DNA of 64,000 nt from Polyangium sp. 15x6. Its GTDB lineage: Bacteria > Myxococcota_A > Polyangia > Polyangiales > Polyangiaceae. Shown here one piece after another: positions 39,851-49,270 of the stretch. The notes beneath the pieces were generated by a model, which was given only the letters and a program-made list of their open reading frames with translations, searched no databases and had not been told where the DNA came from. How positions within the stretch are numbered: position 1 is the first letter of the stretch; every line of letters begins with the position of its first letter. Made by a program: the position numbers and the translations under genes. The stretch is taken from positions 124,001 through 188,000 of the forward strand of contig NZ_JASBQE010000001.1 of assembly GCF_029960785.1 (NCBI RefSeq), given 5' to 3'.

Positions 39851-41509
39851 ATGTCATTCCGGGACGAACCTCTCCAAACCACCTTTCTCTCCCGGGCGCT
39901 CCTCCCCGCGGCGCTCGTGGCTTCGCTCGTCGCATGTAGCGAGGAGGCGCCCCCGCCGAGCGGCGGGCTCGGGCCGCGGCCGCCCATGCCGGAGCTCGCC
40001 GCGCAGACCGGGGCGCAGCGCCTCACGGTCGCGCAGTATGGCAATGCCATCCGCGACCTCTTCGGCGAGGACATCAACGTGCCGACCTCGATCGAGCCCG
40101 ACGCCCCGCTCGATGGCTTCGTCACGCTCGGATCCTCGGTCAGCACCATCTCCTCGCGCGGCGTCGAGAAATACGAGAAAGCCGCGTTCGCGATCGCGGA
40201 GCAGGTCGTGGCGGACCCGGCACGGAAAGCCTCGGTCCTGCCGTGTGCGCCCGCGGGGGCGAACGACCTCGATTGCGCGAAGAAATTCGCTTCCTCCCTC
40301 GGGCGCCGCGTCTACCGTCGCCCGCTCGCGGCCGCGGAGGTCGACCGGCTGGGCGGCCTCCTCGTGCAGGCGGCGACCACGCTCGGCAGCTTCGACAAGG
40401 GGATCGAGTTTGCCCTCGCGGCGATGCTCCAGTCGCCGAATTTCCTCTATCGTCCCCAGGTCGGCGAGCCGGACCCGAAGAACCCGGGCAAGCGCCGCTA
40501 CACGAGCCTCGAAATGGCCTCGAAGCTCTCGTTTTTCCTGTGGAACAGCATTCCGGACGAGGAGCTGCTCGCGGCGGCCGAGGCCGGAAAGCTCACGGAG
40601 GACGAGGGCCTCTCGGAGCAGGTCGTGCGTATGATCGAATCGCCGCGGGCGAGGGAAGGCCTGCGGGCGTTCGTCACGGATTGGCTGCACCTCGGCGAGC
40701 TCGACGCGCTTTCGAAGGACCCCACGGTCTTCACCTATTACAGCCCCGAGGTCGGCCCCGCCGCGCGCGAGGAGACACTGCGGGTCTTCGAGCACCTCGT
40801 CTTCGACCTCGACGCCGATTACCGCGACGTCTTCCTCACGCGGACGACGTTCGTGAACCCGAAGCTCGCCTCCATGTACGCCGTGCCCGCGCCGACGGAC
40901 GAGGGCTTCGGCATGGTGGAGTTCCCCGAGGATGCGCCGCGGATCGGCCTGCTCGGGCACATCAGCGTCCTCGCGTTGCATTCGCATCCGCGGTCCACGT
41001 CGGCCACGCTCCGCGGCAAGTTCGTCCGCGAGGATCTGCTCTGCGACGGCATTCCGCCGCCGCCCGTCAACGTGAACACGGGCTTGCCGGATCCCTCGAC
41101 GGAGGCGCGGACGTTGCGCGAGCGCATCGCGCAGCACAACACCGATCCCGCCTGCCGGGCTTGCCACATGCTCATGGATCCCATTGGCCTCGGTCTCGAG
41201 AACTTCGACGGGATCGGCCGGTTCCGCTCGAAGGAGACCGACGCGGTCATCGACCCGTCCGGCAACCTCGACGGCGCGGCGTTCGCGAACGCGCGCGAGC
41301 TCGCCTTGCGCATTCACGACAACGACAAGGTCGCGCCTTGCTTCGTGCGGAAGCTTTATTCGTACGCGACGGCGTTCGAGCCCGCGAAGGAGGAGACCGC
41401 CACGATCAACACCCTCACCTACGATTTCCGCGCGGCGGGCCATCGCGTGAAGTCGCTTCTCTCGTTCATCGCGACGAGCCCGGGTTTCCGGCTCGCGCAC
41501 GAGCCTTGA
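39851..41509 (+). CDS. DUF1587/1595/1592/1588/1585 lipoprotein (planctomycete-type heme-like protein)
   Basis: A 552-aa lipoprotein with lipobox VACS (ALVASLVAC). It has the five-domain set of the DUF1592 family: DUF1587-like (RLTVAQYGNAIRDLFGEDINVP), DUF1595-like (LGRRVYRRPLAAAEVDRL), DUF1592-like (ALAAMLQSPNFLYRPQVGEP...LSFFLWNSIPDEELL), DUF1588-like (RIGLLGHISVLALHSHPRSTSATLRGKFVREDLLC) and DUF1585-like at the end. DPACRACHMLMDPIGLGLENFD contains a CxxCH heme motif. Function is not established; the family is frequent in planctomycetes and myxobacteria, always beside a DUF1552 gene as here. Confidence 0.88.
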   Translation: MSFRDEPLQTTFLSRALLPAALVASLVACSEEAPPPSGGLGPRPPMPELAAQTGAQRLTVAQYGNAIRDLFGEDINVPTSIEPDAPLDGFVTLGSSVSTISSRGVEKYEKAAFAIAEQVVADPARKASVLPCAPAGANDLDCAKKFASSLGRRVYRRPLAAAEVDRLGGLLVQAATTLGSFDKGIEFALAAMLQSPNFLYRPQVGEPDPKNPGKRRYTSLEMASKLSFFLWNSIPDEELLAAAEAGKLTEDEGLSEQVVRMIESPRAREGLRAFVTDWLHLGELDALSKDPTVFTYYSPEVGPAAREETLRVFEHLVFDLDADYRDVFLTRTTFVNPKLASMYAVPAPTDEGFGMVEFPEDAPRIGLLGHISVLALHSHPRSTSATLRGKFVREDLLCDGIPPPPVNVNTGLPDPSTEARTLRERIAQHNTDPACRACHMLMDPIGLGLENFDGIGRFRSKETDAVIDPSGNLDGAAFANARELALRIHDNDKVAPCFVRKLYSYATAFEPAKEETATINTLTYDFRAAGHRVKSLLSFIATSPGFRLAHEP

Positions 41510-41535
41510 CCACCGGTGACGAAGGGGATCATGCC

Positions 41536-42867
41536 ATGAAGCGGACCAAGCTCAGCCGAAGGACGATGCTCCGGGGCATGCTCGGGGGCGCGGCGGTCGC
41601 CATCGGGCTGCCGGCGCTCGAGATTTTTCTCAATGCGAACGGGACGGCCTATGCCCAGGGCGACGCCCTGCCGAAGCGATTCGGAATCTTTTTCTGGGGC
41701 AATGGCACCCTGCCCGATTTCTGGGTGCCCAAGGGGACGGGGCCGACCTGGGAGCCGTCTCCCACGCTCGCGCCGCTCGCCGAGGTGAAGGACAAGATCG
41801 CGGTCATCACCGGCATGAAGGTGTACACCGGGAACACCGTGCCGCATTTCTCGGGTTCGGCGGGCATTCTCTCGGGCGCCGCGCCGCTCAACAATGGCAC
41901 GGAGCTCCAGACGTTCACCCAGCCGAGCATCGATCAGGTGATCGCCGAGGCCGTCGGACAGGACACGCGCTTCCGCTCCCTCGAATTCGCGGTCCAGCCC
42001 GGCGGACGGAGCCTCTCCTACTCGGCGCCGCATAGCGTGAACCCGCCGGAGAACTCGCCCGCGGCGCTCTTCCAGCGCGTCTTCGTGGACGGGTTCGTCA
42101 TGCCGGGCAGCACGCCGATGCCGGATCCGCGATTGCCCCTGCGGCAGAGCATCCTCGACGGGATCATGGAGGAGGCCGGCTCGCTGCAGCAGGTCCTCGG
42201 ACAAACCGACAAGGAGCGCCTGGAAAAACACCTCGATGGCATTCGTGCGCTCGAAAAGCAGATCGAAAAACTCCAGCAGAACCCGCCGAGCCTCGCGGCG
42301 TGCATGGTGCCCGGGAAGCCCCTCGACGAGTATCCCGACGTGGACGGCAGGCCGCCGATGTCCGAGATTTCTCGGGCGATGGTGGATATCCTCGTCATGG
42401 CGCTCGCCTGCGACCAGACGCGCGTGTTCAGCCAGTGGTTCTCGAGCCCCGTCGGCAATCCGCTGTATCCCGGGGCGACCGCCGGCCATCACCAGCTCAC
42501 CCACGACGAGCCCGGCGACCAGCCGCAGGTGCAGAGCATCTTGCTCTACATCATGTCGGAATTCGCTTATCTCGTGAAGGCGCTCGCCGCCGTCCCCGAG
42601 GGCGACAGCACCCTTCTCGATCATTGCGCGATCCTCGGGACGAGCGATTGCTCGTACGGCAAGTCGCACCTGCTCGAAGAGTACCCGATCCTCGTCGCGG
42701 GGACCTGCAACGGGGCGCTCAAGACAGGGCTCCATTATCGGTCCCCGTCGGCCGAGAACGCGAGCAAGGTGCTCCTCTCGCTCGCGCGGGCGATGGGCAT
42801 GACGCTCGACAGCTTCGGCGAGGGCGACGCGCGCGCGACCACCAGCTTGACGGCGATCGAGGTATGA
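41536..42867 (+). CDS. DUF1552 protein with Tat signal
   Basis: A 443-aa protein. KRTKLSRRTMLRGMLGGAAV is a twin-arginine signal with cleavage near AYA|Q, so it is folded before export. The mature domain is DUF1552 (KRFGIFFWGNGTLPDFWVPKG, AVITGMKVYTGNTVPHFSGSAGILSG, MVDILVMALACDQTRVFSQWF, HHQLTHDEPGDQPQVQSILLYIMSEFAYLVKAL), resembling the alkaline phosphatase/sulfatase superfamily. DUF1552 and DUF1592 proteins occur as pairs in many genomes, so they probably work together. Its stop overlaps the next gene by four bases. Confidence 0.88.
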   Translation: MKRTKLSRRTMLRGMLGGAAVAIGLPALEIFLNANGTAYAQGDALPKRFGIFFWGNGTLPDFWVPKGTGPTWEPSPTLAPLAEVKDKIAVITGMKVYTGNTVPHFSGSAGILSGAAPLNNGTELQTFTQPSIDQVIAEAVGQDTRFRSLEFAVQPGGRSLSYSAPHSVNPPENSPAALFQRVFVDGFVMPGSTPMPDPRLPLRQSILDGIMEEAGSLQQVLGQTDKERLEKHLDGIRALEKQIEKLQQNPPSLAACMVPGKPLDEYPDVDGRPPMSEISRAMVDILVMALACDQTRVFSQWFSSPVGNPLYPGATAGHHQLTHDEPGDQPQVQSILLYIMSEFAYLVKALAAVPEGDSTLLDHCAILGTSDCSYGKSHLLEEYPILVAGTCNGALKTGLHYRSPSAENASKVLLSLARAMGMTLDSFGEGDARATTSLTAIEV

Positions 42868-43736
42868 AGACGAAAGCCATTTCCGGGCTCCTGCCCGCCC
42901 TCTCCCTCGGCCTCTTCCTCGTCGGCTGCGGCGAGGAGGATGGGCTCGGCGCCGCGGCTTGCACGACCGGCGAGACGTACGGCGCCATTACCACGAAGCT
43001 CGCGTTCTCGCGCCTGGTCTCGCCGACCGTGGCGCCCGGCTTCGATCTCGACGGCCGGACGAGCGACGCGACGGACGCGCTTTCCTGCGGAAAGGTCGAT
43101 TTCACCGATTCCGACGGGCGGAGCGGTGTGGACAACCAGCTCGCGCCGCTCGTCCCGGAAGTGGAGAAATTCGTCGGCGACGCGATCGACGGGCTCCTGC
43201 AAGGGTCCATCAACGACGGGCAGCTCGTCATCTTGATGGAAATGGAGAACGTCGACGATTTCAAGAACGACGCCTGCGTGAACCTCGGCGTGCAGGTCGG
43301 CGTGAAGAAGCGGCCGACCCTCGGCACGGACGGTATCATCGAGGCGTATCAAACGTTCGTGCCCGACCCGGCGGCGAGCCGCAGCTACGTCACGAATGCG
43401 CGCATCGAGAACGGCGTGCTCGAAACCGGCCCGTTCGCCCTCGCGATCCCGCTCGCCATTTTCGACGTCGCGTTCACGTTGAACGTGCAAAACGCGCGTT
43501 TCCGTTTCTCGATCGACGAGGATCTCAGGCTCAAGGGCGTCCTCGGCGGCGGCGTCTTGCCGGAGGAGATCATCGACGGCGTGAAGGACGGCGACGGGCT
43601 CGAGGATCTGCTCCCGCAGATCAAGCTCCTGCTCGATGCGAACACGGACCTCGCATACAACGAGAACACCGGCAAATGCGAGCAGCTCTCGGCGACGCTC
43701 GATGTCGAGGGTGTGCCGGCGTTCCTCCGCCGCTGA
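42864..43736 (+). CDS. Exported lipoprotein at the end of the DUF1592 operon
   Basis: A 290-aa lipoprotein with ISGLLPALSLGLFLVGC and lipobox LVGC. The mature part is mostly predicted beta (GFDLDGRTSDATDALSCGKVDFTDSDGRSGVDNQLAPLV..., AFTLNVQNARFRFSIDEDLRLKGVLGGG). Residues such as FTDSDGRSGVDN could bind calcium, but that is only suggestive. It is the last gene of the hydrolase-DUF1592-DUF1552 block, joined by ATGA overlap. Function unknown; it is probably a partner of the exported DUF proteins. Confidence 0.75.
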   Translation: MKTKAISGLLPALSLGLFLVGCGEEDGLGAAACTTGETYGAITTKLAFSRLVSPTVAPGFDLDGRTSDATDALSCGKVDFTDSDGRSGVDNQLAPLVPEVEKFVGDAIDGLLQGSINDGQLVILMEMENVDDFKNDACVNLGVQVGVKKRPTLGTDGIIEAYQTFVPDPAASRSYVTNARIENGVLETGPFALAIPLAIFDVAFTLNVQNARFRFSIDEDLRLKGVLGGGVLPEEIIDGVKDGDGLEDLLPQIKLLLDANTDLAYNENTGKCEQLSATLDVEGVPAFLRR

Positions 43737-43851
43737 CGTACCGCGCGCGCGCGGGCGAACGTGACCTCCGCGCGCGTGCCGCCGCACGGCGCCCGCGTGT
43801 TCGTCCACCATCGCCATTGAGCCTCGGCGCCGCTGCCGATATGCTCACGCG

Positions 43852-44916
43852 ATGCGACTTCCCCTGCGAACCCTTGGTAAGATCGCCTTTGTCCTCGTGT
43901 TCTCGGCCCTCGCGGGCTGCGGGGGCGACGAAGGCGGCCCGAGCACGACCGGCGGCGAGGTGCCGCGCAAGCCCTTGTTTCTCGTGGCGAACAGCCGCGG
44001 CGACGACGTCCTCCGATTCGAGCAGGACACGGGCGCGTTCGTCGATGCTTTCATCCCGAAAGGCACGGGCGGCCTCTTCCACCCGGACGCCATGACGCTC
44101 GGCCCCGAGGGCGACCTCTACATCGCGAGCGGCGATACGCCCGAGAATTCCGCGGTCCTGCGGTTCGACTCCTCGACGGGCGCATTTTACGGCGAGTTCG
44201 CGAAGGGCGGCGGCCTGCACCGTCCTTATGGGATTGCCTTCGGGCCGGACGGAAGGCTTTACGTGTCGAGCTTCCTCACGGACCAGATCCTTCGTTACGA
44301 CGGGAAAACCGGCGATTTCGTCGACGTCTTCAAGGAGGGCAATGGCATGCCCGGCGGCCTGAACGGGCCGAATGGGCTGCTCTTCGGGCCCGACGAAAAG
44401 CTCTACGTCACGACCCAGGGCTCCGTCGCCGAGAACGGAATGCCCACGTTCCCGGGGCTGCCGAGCCAGGTCTTGCAGATCGACGTCACGAGCGGCGAAA
44501 TGAAGGTCTTCGCCGATCAGCCCGATCTTTCGCCTGCCGGGCACGGCTACATCAGCCTGCTCGGCCTCGCGTACGGGCCCGACTGCAATGCGGGGCTCTG
44601 CGAGCTCTACGTCAGCGACTACGCGAACGACATCCGGCGCTACGATTTCGCGACGGGGATGCTACTCGGCACGATCTCCACGAACTACACGGGCAGCACG
44701 CCGAGCACCAATTACCTCGGCGCGCTGAGCTTCGGCGACGGCGGGCGCATTTTCGCCGTGGGCTTCGACGTGAACGAAGCGAAGGGCAACCCGGGGACGG
44801 TGCTGCGCTTCGACGTGGATGGGCAGCCTTTGCCCGCGTCGGGGCAGTCGGGCGCGGTGCTCGTGAACGCGGATGCGAGGCTCGCACGGCCGATCGGGAT
44901 CCTCGCGCTGCCCTGA
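43852..44916 (+). CDS. NHL/SMP-30-like beta-propeller lipoprotein
   Basis: A 354-aa lipoprotein: RTLGKIAFVLVFSALAGC with lipobox LAGC. The mature part consists of NHL-like propeller blades, each with the pattern PxGIAFGPDGxLYVS: LFHPDAMTLGPEGDLYIASG, LHRPYGIAFGPDGRLYVSS, LNGPNGLLFGPDEKLYVTTQ, ISLLGLAYGPDCNAGLCELYVS and GALSFGDGGRIFAVGF. Six blades would be expected and about five are clear. Such propellers bind proteins or sugars, or act as lactonases; no catalytic set is seen. A 21-bp gap separates it from the UbiA gene. Confidence 0.84.
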   Translation: MRLPLRTLGKIAFVLVFSALAGCGGDEGGPSTTGGEVPRKPLFLVANSRGDDVLRFEQDTGAFVDAFIPKGTGGLFHPDAMTLGPEGDLYIASGDTPENSAVLRFDSSTGAFYGEFAKGGGLHRPYGIAFGPDGRLYVSSFLTDQILRYDGKTGDFVDVFKEGNGMPGGLNGPNGLLFGPDEKLYVTTQGSVAENGMPTFPGLPSQVLQIDVTSGEMKVFADQPDLSPAGHGYISLLGLAYGPDCNAGLCELYVSDYANDIRRYDFATGMLLGTISTNYTGSTPSTNYLGALSFGDGGRIFAVGFDVNEAKGNPGTVLRFDVDGQPLPASGQSGAVLVNADARLARPIGILALP

Positions 44917-44937
44917 GAAATGCTAGAAGGGGCGGCG

Positions 44938-45858
44938 ATGTCCGAAGCTGCCCTCGCGCCTGCCTCCTCCGCGCTCGCCGACGCGCTGGCGATCGCCCGA
45001 TATCACATCGTGCTCGTGGCCATGGCCGCGTGCATCGTCTTCGGATGGCTCATGACGGGCCGCTACCTGCCGCTCGTCGCCCTCGTCGTCGGACTCGACT
45101 GGTTCCTCATCAACCTGATGAACCGAATCACCGACATCGACGAGGACCTCAAGAACGGAATCCGCGGCACCGAGCGCGTCGCGCGCCGCAAGCGATTGCT
45201 CACCGTGGGCTCCGTCCTCCTCATGGTCGGGTCGTTCGTCACGACGCACCTGGTTTGGCCGGGCCTCACGCCGTTCCGGATCGCGGTTCAGATCATCGGC
45301 CTCGCCTACAATTACAACATCGTCCCCACGCCGCGTGGCTTCTCCCGGCTGAAGGAGATCTATTTCTTCAAAAACTTCGGCTCCTCGGTCCTGTTCGTCC
45401 TCACGTGTTTCGTGTACCCGCTCGTCACGAGCCCCGGCGCGCGCGTGATGCCCTGGAGTGGAGTCGTTTGCCTTGCGCTGTTCTTCGTTCCGTTCGAGCT
45501 GACGTACGAGATCCTCTACGATCTGCGTGACCTCGAAGGGGATCGGCAAGAAGGAATCCCCACGTATCCCGTGGTGCACGGGTCTCACCGCGCGCGGCAG
45601 ATCATCGATGGTCTGCTCGTCGGGGCGGCTGCCATTCTCGTCACGGGAATCGTATCCGGCTCGATCGGCGTCCGCGAGGGCTTGATGCTGGCAGCACCCG
45701 CGACGCAGCTTGCGTTTTATCGGCCCCGCTACCGCCGAGGCCTCACCTCGCATGATTGCATCGTGCTCACGCACCTCGGCACGGCCCAGCTCGTTTTTTA
45801 TCTCGTCGGTACGGCGCTCTGGGAACGCGCGGGAATGCCTGCGAACGTTTTTCTTTGA
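44938..45858 (+). CDS. UbiA-family prenyltransferase
   Basis: A 306-aa membrane prenyltransferase with a GAAGGGGCGG site. The two Asp-rich motifs are LMNRITDIDEDLKNG (residues 60-74, NxxxDxxxD form) and YDLRDLEGDRQEG near residue 200, which bind prenyl diphosphate through magnesium. About eight hydrophobic helices lie around them. The family joins prenyl chains to aromatic rings (quinones, haem O) or to carotenoids such as lycopene (elongases). The first motif departs from the usual NDxxDxxxD by having Arg-Ile. The CruF-like neighbour, whose stop abuts this one, favours isoprenoid lengthening, but this is not proven. Confidence 0.85.
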   Translation: MSEAALAPASSALADALAIARYHIVLVAMAACIVFGWLMTGRYLPLVALVVGLDWFLINLMNRITDIDEDLKNGIRGTERVARRKRLLTVGSVLLMVGSFVTTHLVWPGLTPFRIAVQIIGLAYNYNIVPTPRGFSRLKEIYFFKNFGSSVLFVLTCFVYPLVTSPGARVMPWSGVVCLALFFVPFELTYEILYDLRDLEGDRQEGIPTYPVVHGSHRARQIIDGLLVGAAAILVTGIVSGSIGVREGLMLAAPATQLAFYRPRYRRGLTSHDCIVLTHLGTAQLVFYLVGTALWERAGMPANVFL

Positions 45859-46686
45859 TCAGCGTGGCGTGAGCTCGCTCGCGGCGAAATAGGGGATCGC
45901 AACGATCGCGGTATGGTGCCAGAGCGAGAGCTCCGCGGGCGCGGTCGAGAGGAGCAGTACGAAAAAGAGGCCTGCCGCGACCATGCGCGGCAAGGCGACG
46001 GAGAGCGGAATCGCGCCGCCCCGACGGCGCGCGAGGACGACGGACGCGAGCACGAACGCGCCGATCACCGAGAGTCCCCAGATCGACGCCACGCCGAGCG
46101 CTTCCCGCTGCGCCCACCGGAAAAACCCCCACCACGTGATCTGGATGAGCGCATGCGCCACGAGCGGAGCCGCGACGATCGTGGCGAGCGCGCGCCGGAT
46201 GCGCCCGTCCCCGGACGAGAGCCGGCCCGACAAGGCGAGGTCCGCGCCAATCGCAAAATATCCCCAGCCGACAATGCCGATGATCGGCACGCCGAGGTGC
46301 CCCGCCTCGGCCCACGACCAGAGCCCCGCGCGCACCGCGATCACCTCCACGAGCGACGCGTCGAACGCGACGATCGCGAACACCACGAGCGGGCGGAGCC
46401 GCTCGATCCGCGGCCAAACACAAGCCGCGACCTCCCGGGCCGAGAGGATCACGAGCGGCCAGATGAGCGGCACGAGGATCGGCACCCGATCGAGCCGGAC
46501 GTGCCACCCCATCGCGTAATGGTAATATTCGTAAAACGCGACGCACGTCTCCTCGCCGATCCAGCCCGCGACGGCGAGCGCCGCATAATCGGTCAAGAGA
46601 TCCGCGGGCGGCCGCCTCCGCGCCATGGCCGCGAGCGCGAGCAGGACGACGACGACGCAGGCCATCTCGAACACGAGCAAAGGCAC
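45859..46686 (-). CDS. Carotenoid-hydratase-like membrane protein (CruF/DUF422-like)
   Basis: A 275-aa protein with about seven membrane helices. The pattern AFDASLVEVIAVRAGLWSWAEAGHLGVPIIGIVGWGYFA recalls the CruF/COG2324 family of carotenoid hydratases, in which a W-W..G...GVP..N..GW segment is conserved. The N-terminal GEETCVAFYEYYHYAMGWHVRLDRVPILVPLIWPLVILSAREV fits its second conserved block. I infer the family from this pattern alone. In haloarchaea and some bacteria UbiA-type elongases and CruF act together on C50 carotenoids. The gene converges on the UbiA gene with no bases between the stops. Confidence 0.5.
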   Translation of the reverse strand: MPLLVFEMACVVVVLLALAAMARRRPPADLLTDYAALAVAGWIGEETCVAFYEYYHYAMGWHVRLDRVPILVPLIWPLVILSAREVAACVWPRIERLRPLVVFAIVAFDASLVEVIAVRAGLWSWAEAGHLGVPIIGIVGWGYFAIGADLALSGRLSSGDGRIRRALATIVAAPLVAHALIQITWWGFFRWAQREALGVASIWGLSVIGAFVLASVVLARRRGGAIPLSVALPRMVAAGLFFVLLLSTAPAELSLWHHTAIVAIPYFAASELTPR

Positions 46687-46721
46687 GCGCCGACGCTAGC
46701 ACGCCACCACGAGCGGCGACG

Positions 46722-47927
46722 TCACGACGTCAGCGTGAAGATCCGGATCCCCTGCTGCCGTCCGCGCACCGGCACGACGCCGAGGTCCTCGAACGTCACC
46801 TCGGGCACGCGTTGCACGGTCTCCTCGCTGACGAGCACGTCGACGCCCTTCTCCTTGGTCATCGCTTCGAGCCGCGAGGTCGTGTTCACCGCGTCGCCGA
46901 TGACCGTGAACTCGAGCCGGCTCCCGCCGCCGAGGCAGCCGGCCACCACGGTCCCCGAGTGCACGCCGATGCCGATCCTGAGGCCCGCCGAGCGGACGCG
47001 GTTCTGCTCATCGAGCGCGGCGCGAATGCGGCGCACGGCCTCGATCGCGCGGCGCGCATGGTCGTGGCCGGGCTCGGTCGCGCCGAACACCGCGAGCATG
47101 CCGTCGCCCATGAACTTGTCGACGATGCCGCCGCACGCGTGCACGGCCTCGGAGAGCGCGCCCTGGAGCTGGTTCAGCATCTCGAAGACGTCGCTCGGCT
47201 CCATGCGCTCCGAGAGCGACGTGAAGCCCCGCAGGTCCGTGACGAGCAACGTCGCCTCCACGGATCGCGGCGCGTCGAGCAGCGAGAGCGGATCCTTCAG
47301 CGCCGCGCGCCCGACGGTCGGCAAGAGCCGATCGAGGAGCAATTGCCCGCGCGTGGCCTCCATCGCGCGACGCACCTGATCGGCGAGCCAGACGTTGAGC
47401 ATTCCGATCGCGACGATCGCCACGCCCGAGTAAAGCAGGTGCACGCGCGAGGCATGATCGCCGAGGAGGCGGACGAGCAGCACGACGGCGAGAAACGTGG
47501 TCCACGCGGCCGCGCGGCGATCGAAGCGGATGCCGCCCGTCGCGGCGAAGAGGCCGCAGGCGAGCGCGGTGACCGCGGCCATCGCGGTCGTGACGCCCTG
47601 GGCCGCGATACGCGTGTCGAGGATGCCGTCGATGAGGAAGAAGTCGACGACGGGTACGATGAACCAGTATACGCGGCCGTACGGGAGCCGCAGGGTCGCG
47701 AGGAGGAGCACGCCCGAGAGCAGCACCCAGAGCGCGCCGCCGCGGATGTTCGTCGCGGGCCTGAGGCCTCGGGCCCAAAGCGCGACGTCGAGCATGAGCA
47801 CGAGCGAGTAGGCCGACATGCGGACGACCGCGACGCGCATCTCGTTCCGGCGCGCCTCGCGGTTCAACGCCTCCTTCATCGCGGCGGCGAGCTCGCTCCG
47901 GTTCGAGGCGTGGGCCACGGTTCCCAT
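46722..47927 (-). CDS. Membrane adenylate cyclase (class III)
   Basis: A 401-aa protein. About six membrane helices occupy residues 33-185, followed by a cyclase domain (222-401). Catalytic features: LLVTDLRGFTSLSERM (metal Asp231), GGIVDKFMGDGMLAVFG (Lys271 as the adenine-selecting residue, Asp275), VIGDAVNTTSRLE (Asp345, transition-state Asn348 and Arg352). These fit an active adenylate, not guanylate, cyclase making cAMP on the cytoplasmic face. The start is placed at MGTVAHASNR, where GGTGGGG precedes; an upstream extension reads as unlikely protein. The membrane domain may sense a ligand. Confidence 0.88.
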   Translation of the reverse strand: MGTVAHASNRSELAAAMKEALNREARRNEMRVAVVRMSAYSLVLMLDVALWARGLRPATNIRGGALWVLLSGVLLLATLRLPYGRVYWFIVPVVDFFLIDGILDTRIAAQGVTTAMAAVTALACGLFAATGGIRFDRRAAAWTTFLAVVLLVRLLGDHASRVHLLYSGVAIVAIGMLNVWLADQVRRAMEATRGQLLLDRLLPTVGRAALKDPLSLLDAPRSVEATLLVTDLRGFTSLSERMEPSDVFEMLNQLQGALSEAVHACGGIVDKFMGDGMLAVFGATEPGHDHARRAIEAVRRIRAALDEQNRVRSAGLRIGIGVHSGTVVAGCLGGGSRLEFTVIGDAVNTTSRLEAMTKEKGVDVLVSEETVQRVPEVTFEDLGVVPVRGRQQGIRIFTLTS

Positions 47928-48061
47928 GTCGGCCCCACCAATGCAAATCGGATCCCGTGCGTCAAGCGTTATTCGCCCGGATCCCTCGCGTGCTTCGGCC
48001 TTGACCGGTGCGAGGCCCGGTGACAGACCCGCGAGGCAAACCATAACGAGAGGAGTCGCCC

Positions 48062-48562
48062 ATGCCCCGCCCCATCTTGAACCTCGACGACCTGCAGTAC
48101 TTCCCGATGGGCCACGGCGAGCGCTTCGCGTGTCGCGTGAGCCTCGTCGGACAGCAGATCGGCGCGCAGAAGCTCGGGTACAACGTGACGATCATCCCGC
48201 CCGGCAAGCGCGCGTTTCCGTTCCACGCCCACCGCGTGAACGAGGAGATGTTTTTCGTGCTCGAAGGCGAGGGCGAGATGCGTCTCGGCACGGAGCGACA
48301 CCCGATCCGGCGCGGCGACATCATCGCGTGTCCGCCCTCCGGGCCGGAGTCGGCGCACCAGTTCATCAATACGTCCGAGACCAACGAGCTCAAAGTGCTG
48401 TCCGTGAGCACGCGGACGACGCCCGAGCTCGTGGAGTACCCCGACGCGGGCAACTTCGGCATCGTCGCCGAGCTCGAGCCGGGCGCGGACGGAAAACCGC
48501 GCATGTTCCGGTATGTCGGGCGTGACGGCGAGAGTCGCGATTACTGGGAGGGGAACGAGTAG
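48062..48562 (+). CDS. Cupin-domain protein
   Basis: A 166-aa cupin with a GAGGAG site. The two cupin motifs are seen: FPFHAHRVNEEMFFVLEGEGEM (His-x-His and Glu, then Gly) and GDIIACPPSGPESAHQFIN with the fourth ligand His. A single beta-barrel domain, so one metal site is likely. Cupins are too varied to give a reaction. It is divergent from the cyclase gene and ends nine bases from the convergent acetyltransferase. Confidence 0.86.
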   Translation: MPRPILNLDDLQYFPMGHGERFACRVSLVGQQIGAQKLGYNVTIIPPGKRAFPFHAHRVNEEMFFVLEGEGEMRLGTERHPIRRGDIIACPPSGPESAHQFINTSETNELKVLSVSTRTTPELVEYPDAGNFGIVAELEPGADGKPRMFRYVGRDGESRDYWEGNE

Positions 48563-48571
48563 GCGAGCAGG

Positions 48572-49189
48572 TCAGGACGAGGCCGAGGGTTCGTCCGGAT
48601 CGGGGAGGAGGAGGCCCATGCCGATATCGTCGACGAAGTTGCCGTCGTCGCGACGAATGAGCCCGCGGCGGGAGCCTTCCTCCTGGAAGCCGAGAGATCG
48701 ATAAAGGGCGACGGCGCGCGGGTTGTCCGCGCGGACGTGGAGCTCGACGCGGCGGATGCGGCCTCCGTCCGCGTCGCGGTGGTCGCGCACCCAGCCGAGG
48801 AGCGCTTCGAGCAGCGCGCGGCCGAGGCCGATTCCTTGGGCGTCGGGATGCACGCCGATGCCGAGGACGGCGACGTGGCGAACCATGCGGAGCGAGAGGC
48901 GAAGGATCGACGCCTCTGCCACGATTCCGCGTCCTTCCTCTTCGGCGACCATACAAAAGGCCGAGCCGTCCGTCGCCGCCATGCCCGCGCGAATTTGCAG
49001 ATCGCCGTAGGCGATCGGGTCGTCGGGCAGCTCGTCGGGGTATTTGACGATTCCTTGCCGGGCTTTCACGATCGCGCGCTCGAGGTCGAGCAGGCCGGCG
49101 GAATCGGCGGGATAGGTGGCCATTCGGAGGAGGGCGCGGCGGCCTCCACGAAGCGGGACGTGCGAGGGCGTGAGAGGCGTGAAGGACAT
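48572..49189 (-). CDS. GNAT-family N-acetyltransferase
   Basis: A 205-aa acetyltransferase. The acetyl-CoA site is clear: [31 protein letters not shown] (motif A with Q/GxGxG/A), then [35 protein letters not shown] (motif B). The N-terminal half ([20 protein letters not shown]) is the substrate side. The start is taken at the first ATG of the frame; a later ATG 22 codons in is possible. The acyl acceptor cannot be named. Confidence 0.85.
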   Translation of the reverse strand: MSFTPLTPSHVPLRGGRRALLRMATYPADSAGLLDLERAIVKARQGIVKYPDELPDDPIAYGDLQIRAGMAATDGSAFCMVAEEEGRGIVAEASILRLSLRMVRHVAVLGIGVHPDAQGIGLGRALLEALLGWVRDHRDADGGRIRRVELHVRADNPRAVALYRSLGFQEEGSRRGLIRRDDGNFVDDIGMGLLLPDPDEPSASS

Positions 49190-49270
49190 GGGCGTGCGGC
49201 CCGAGCAAGCGCCCGCGACCTTCGGATGTCAAGCATCCGTGCACGCAGACGCCCGGGTTTCACGCAAACG

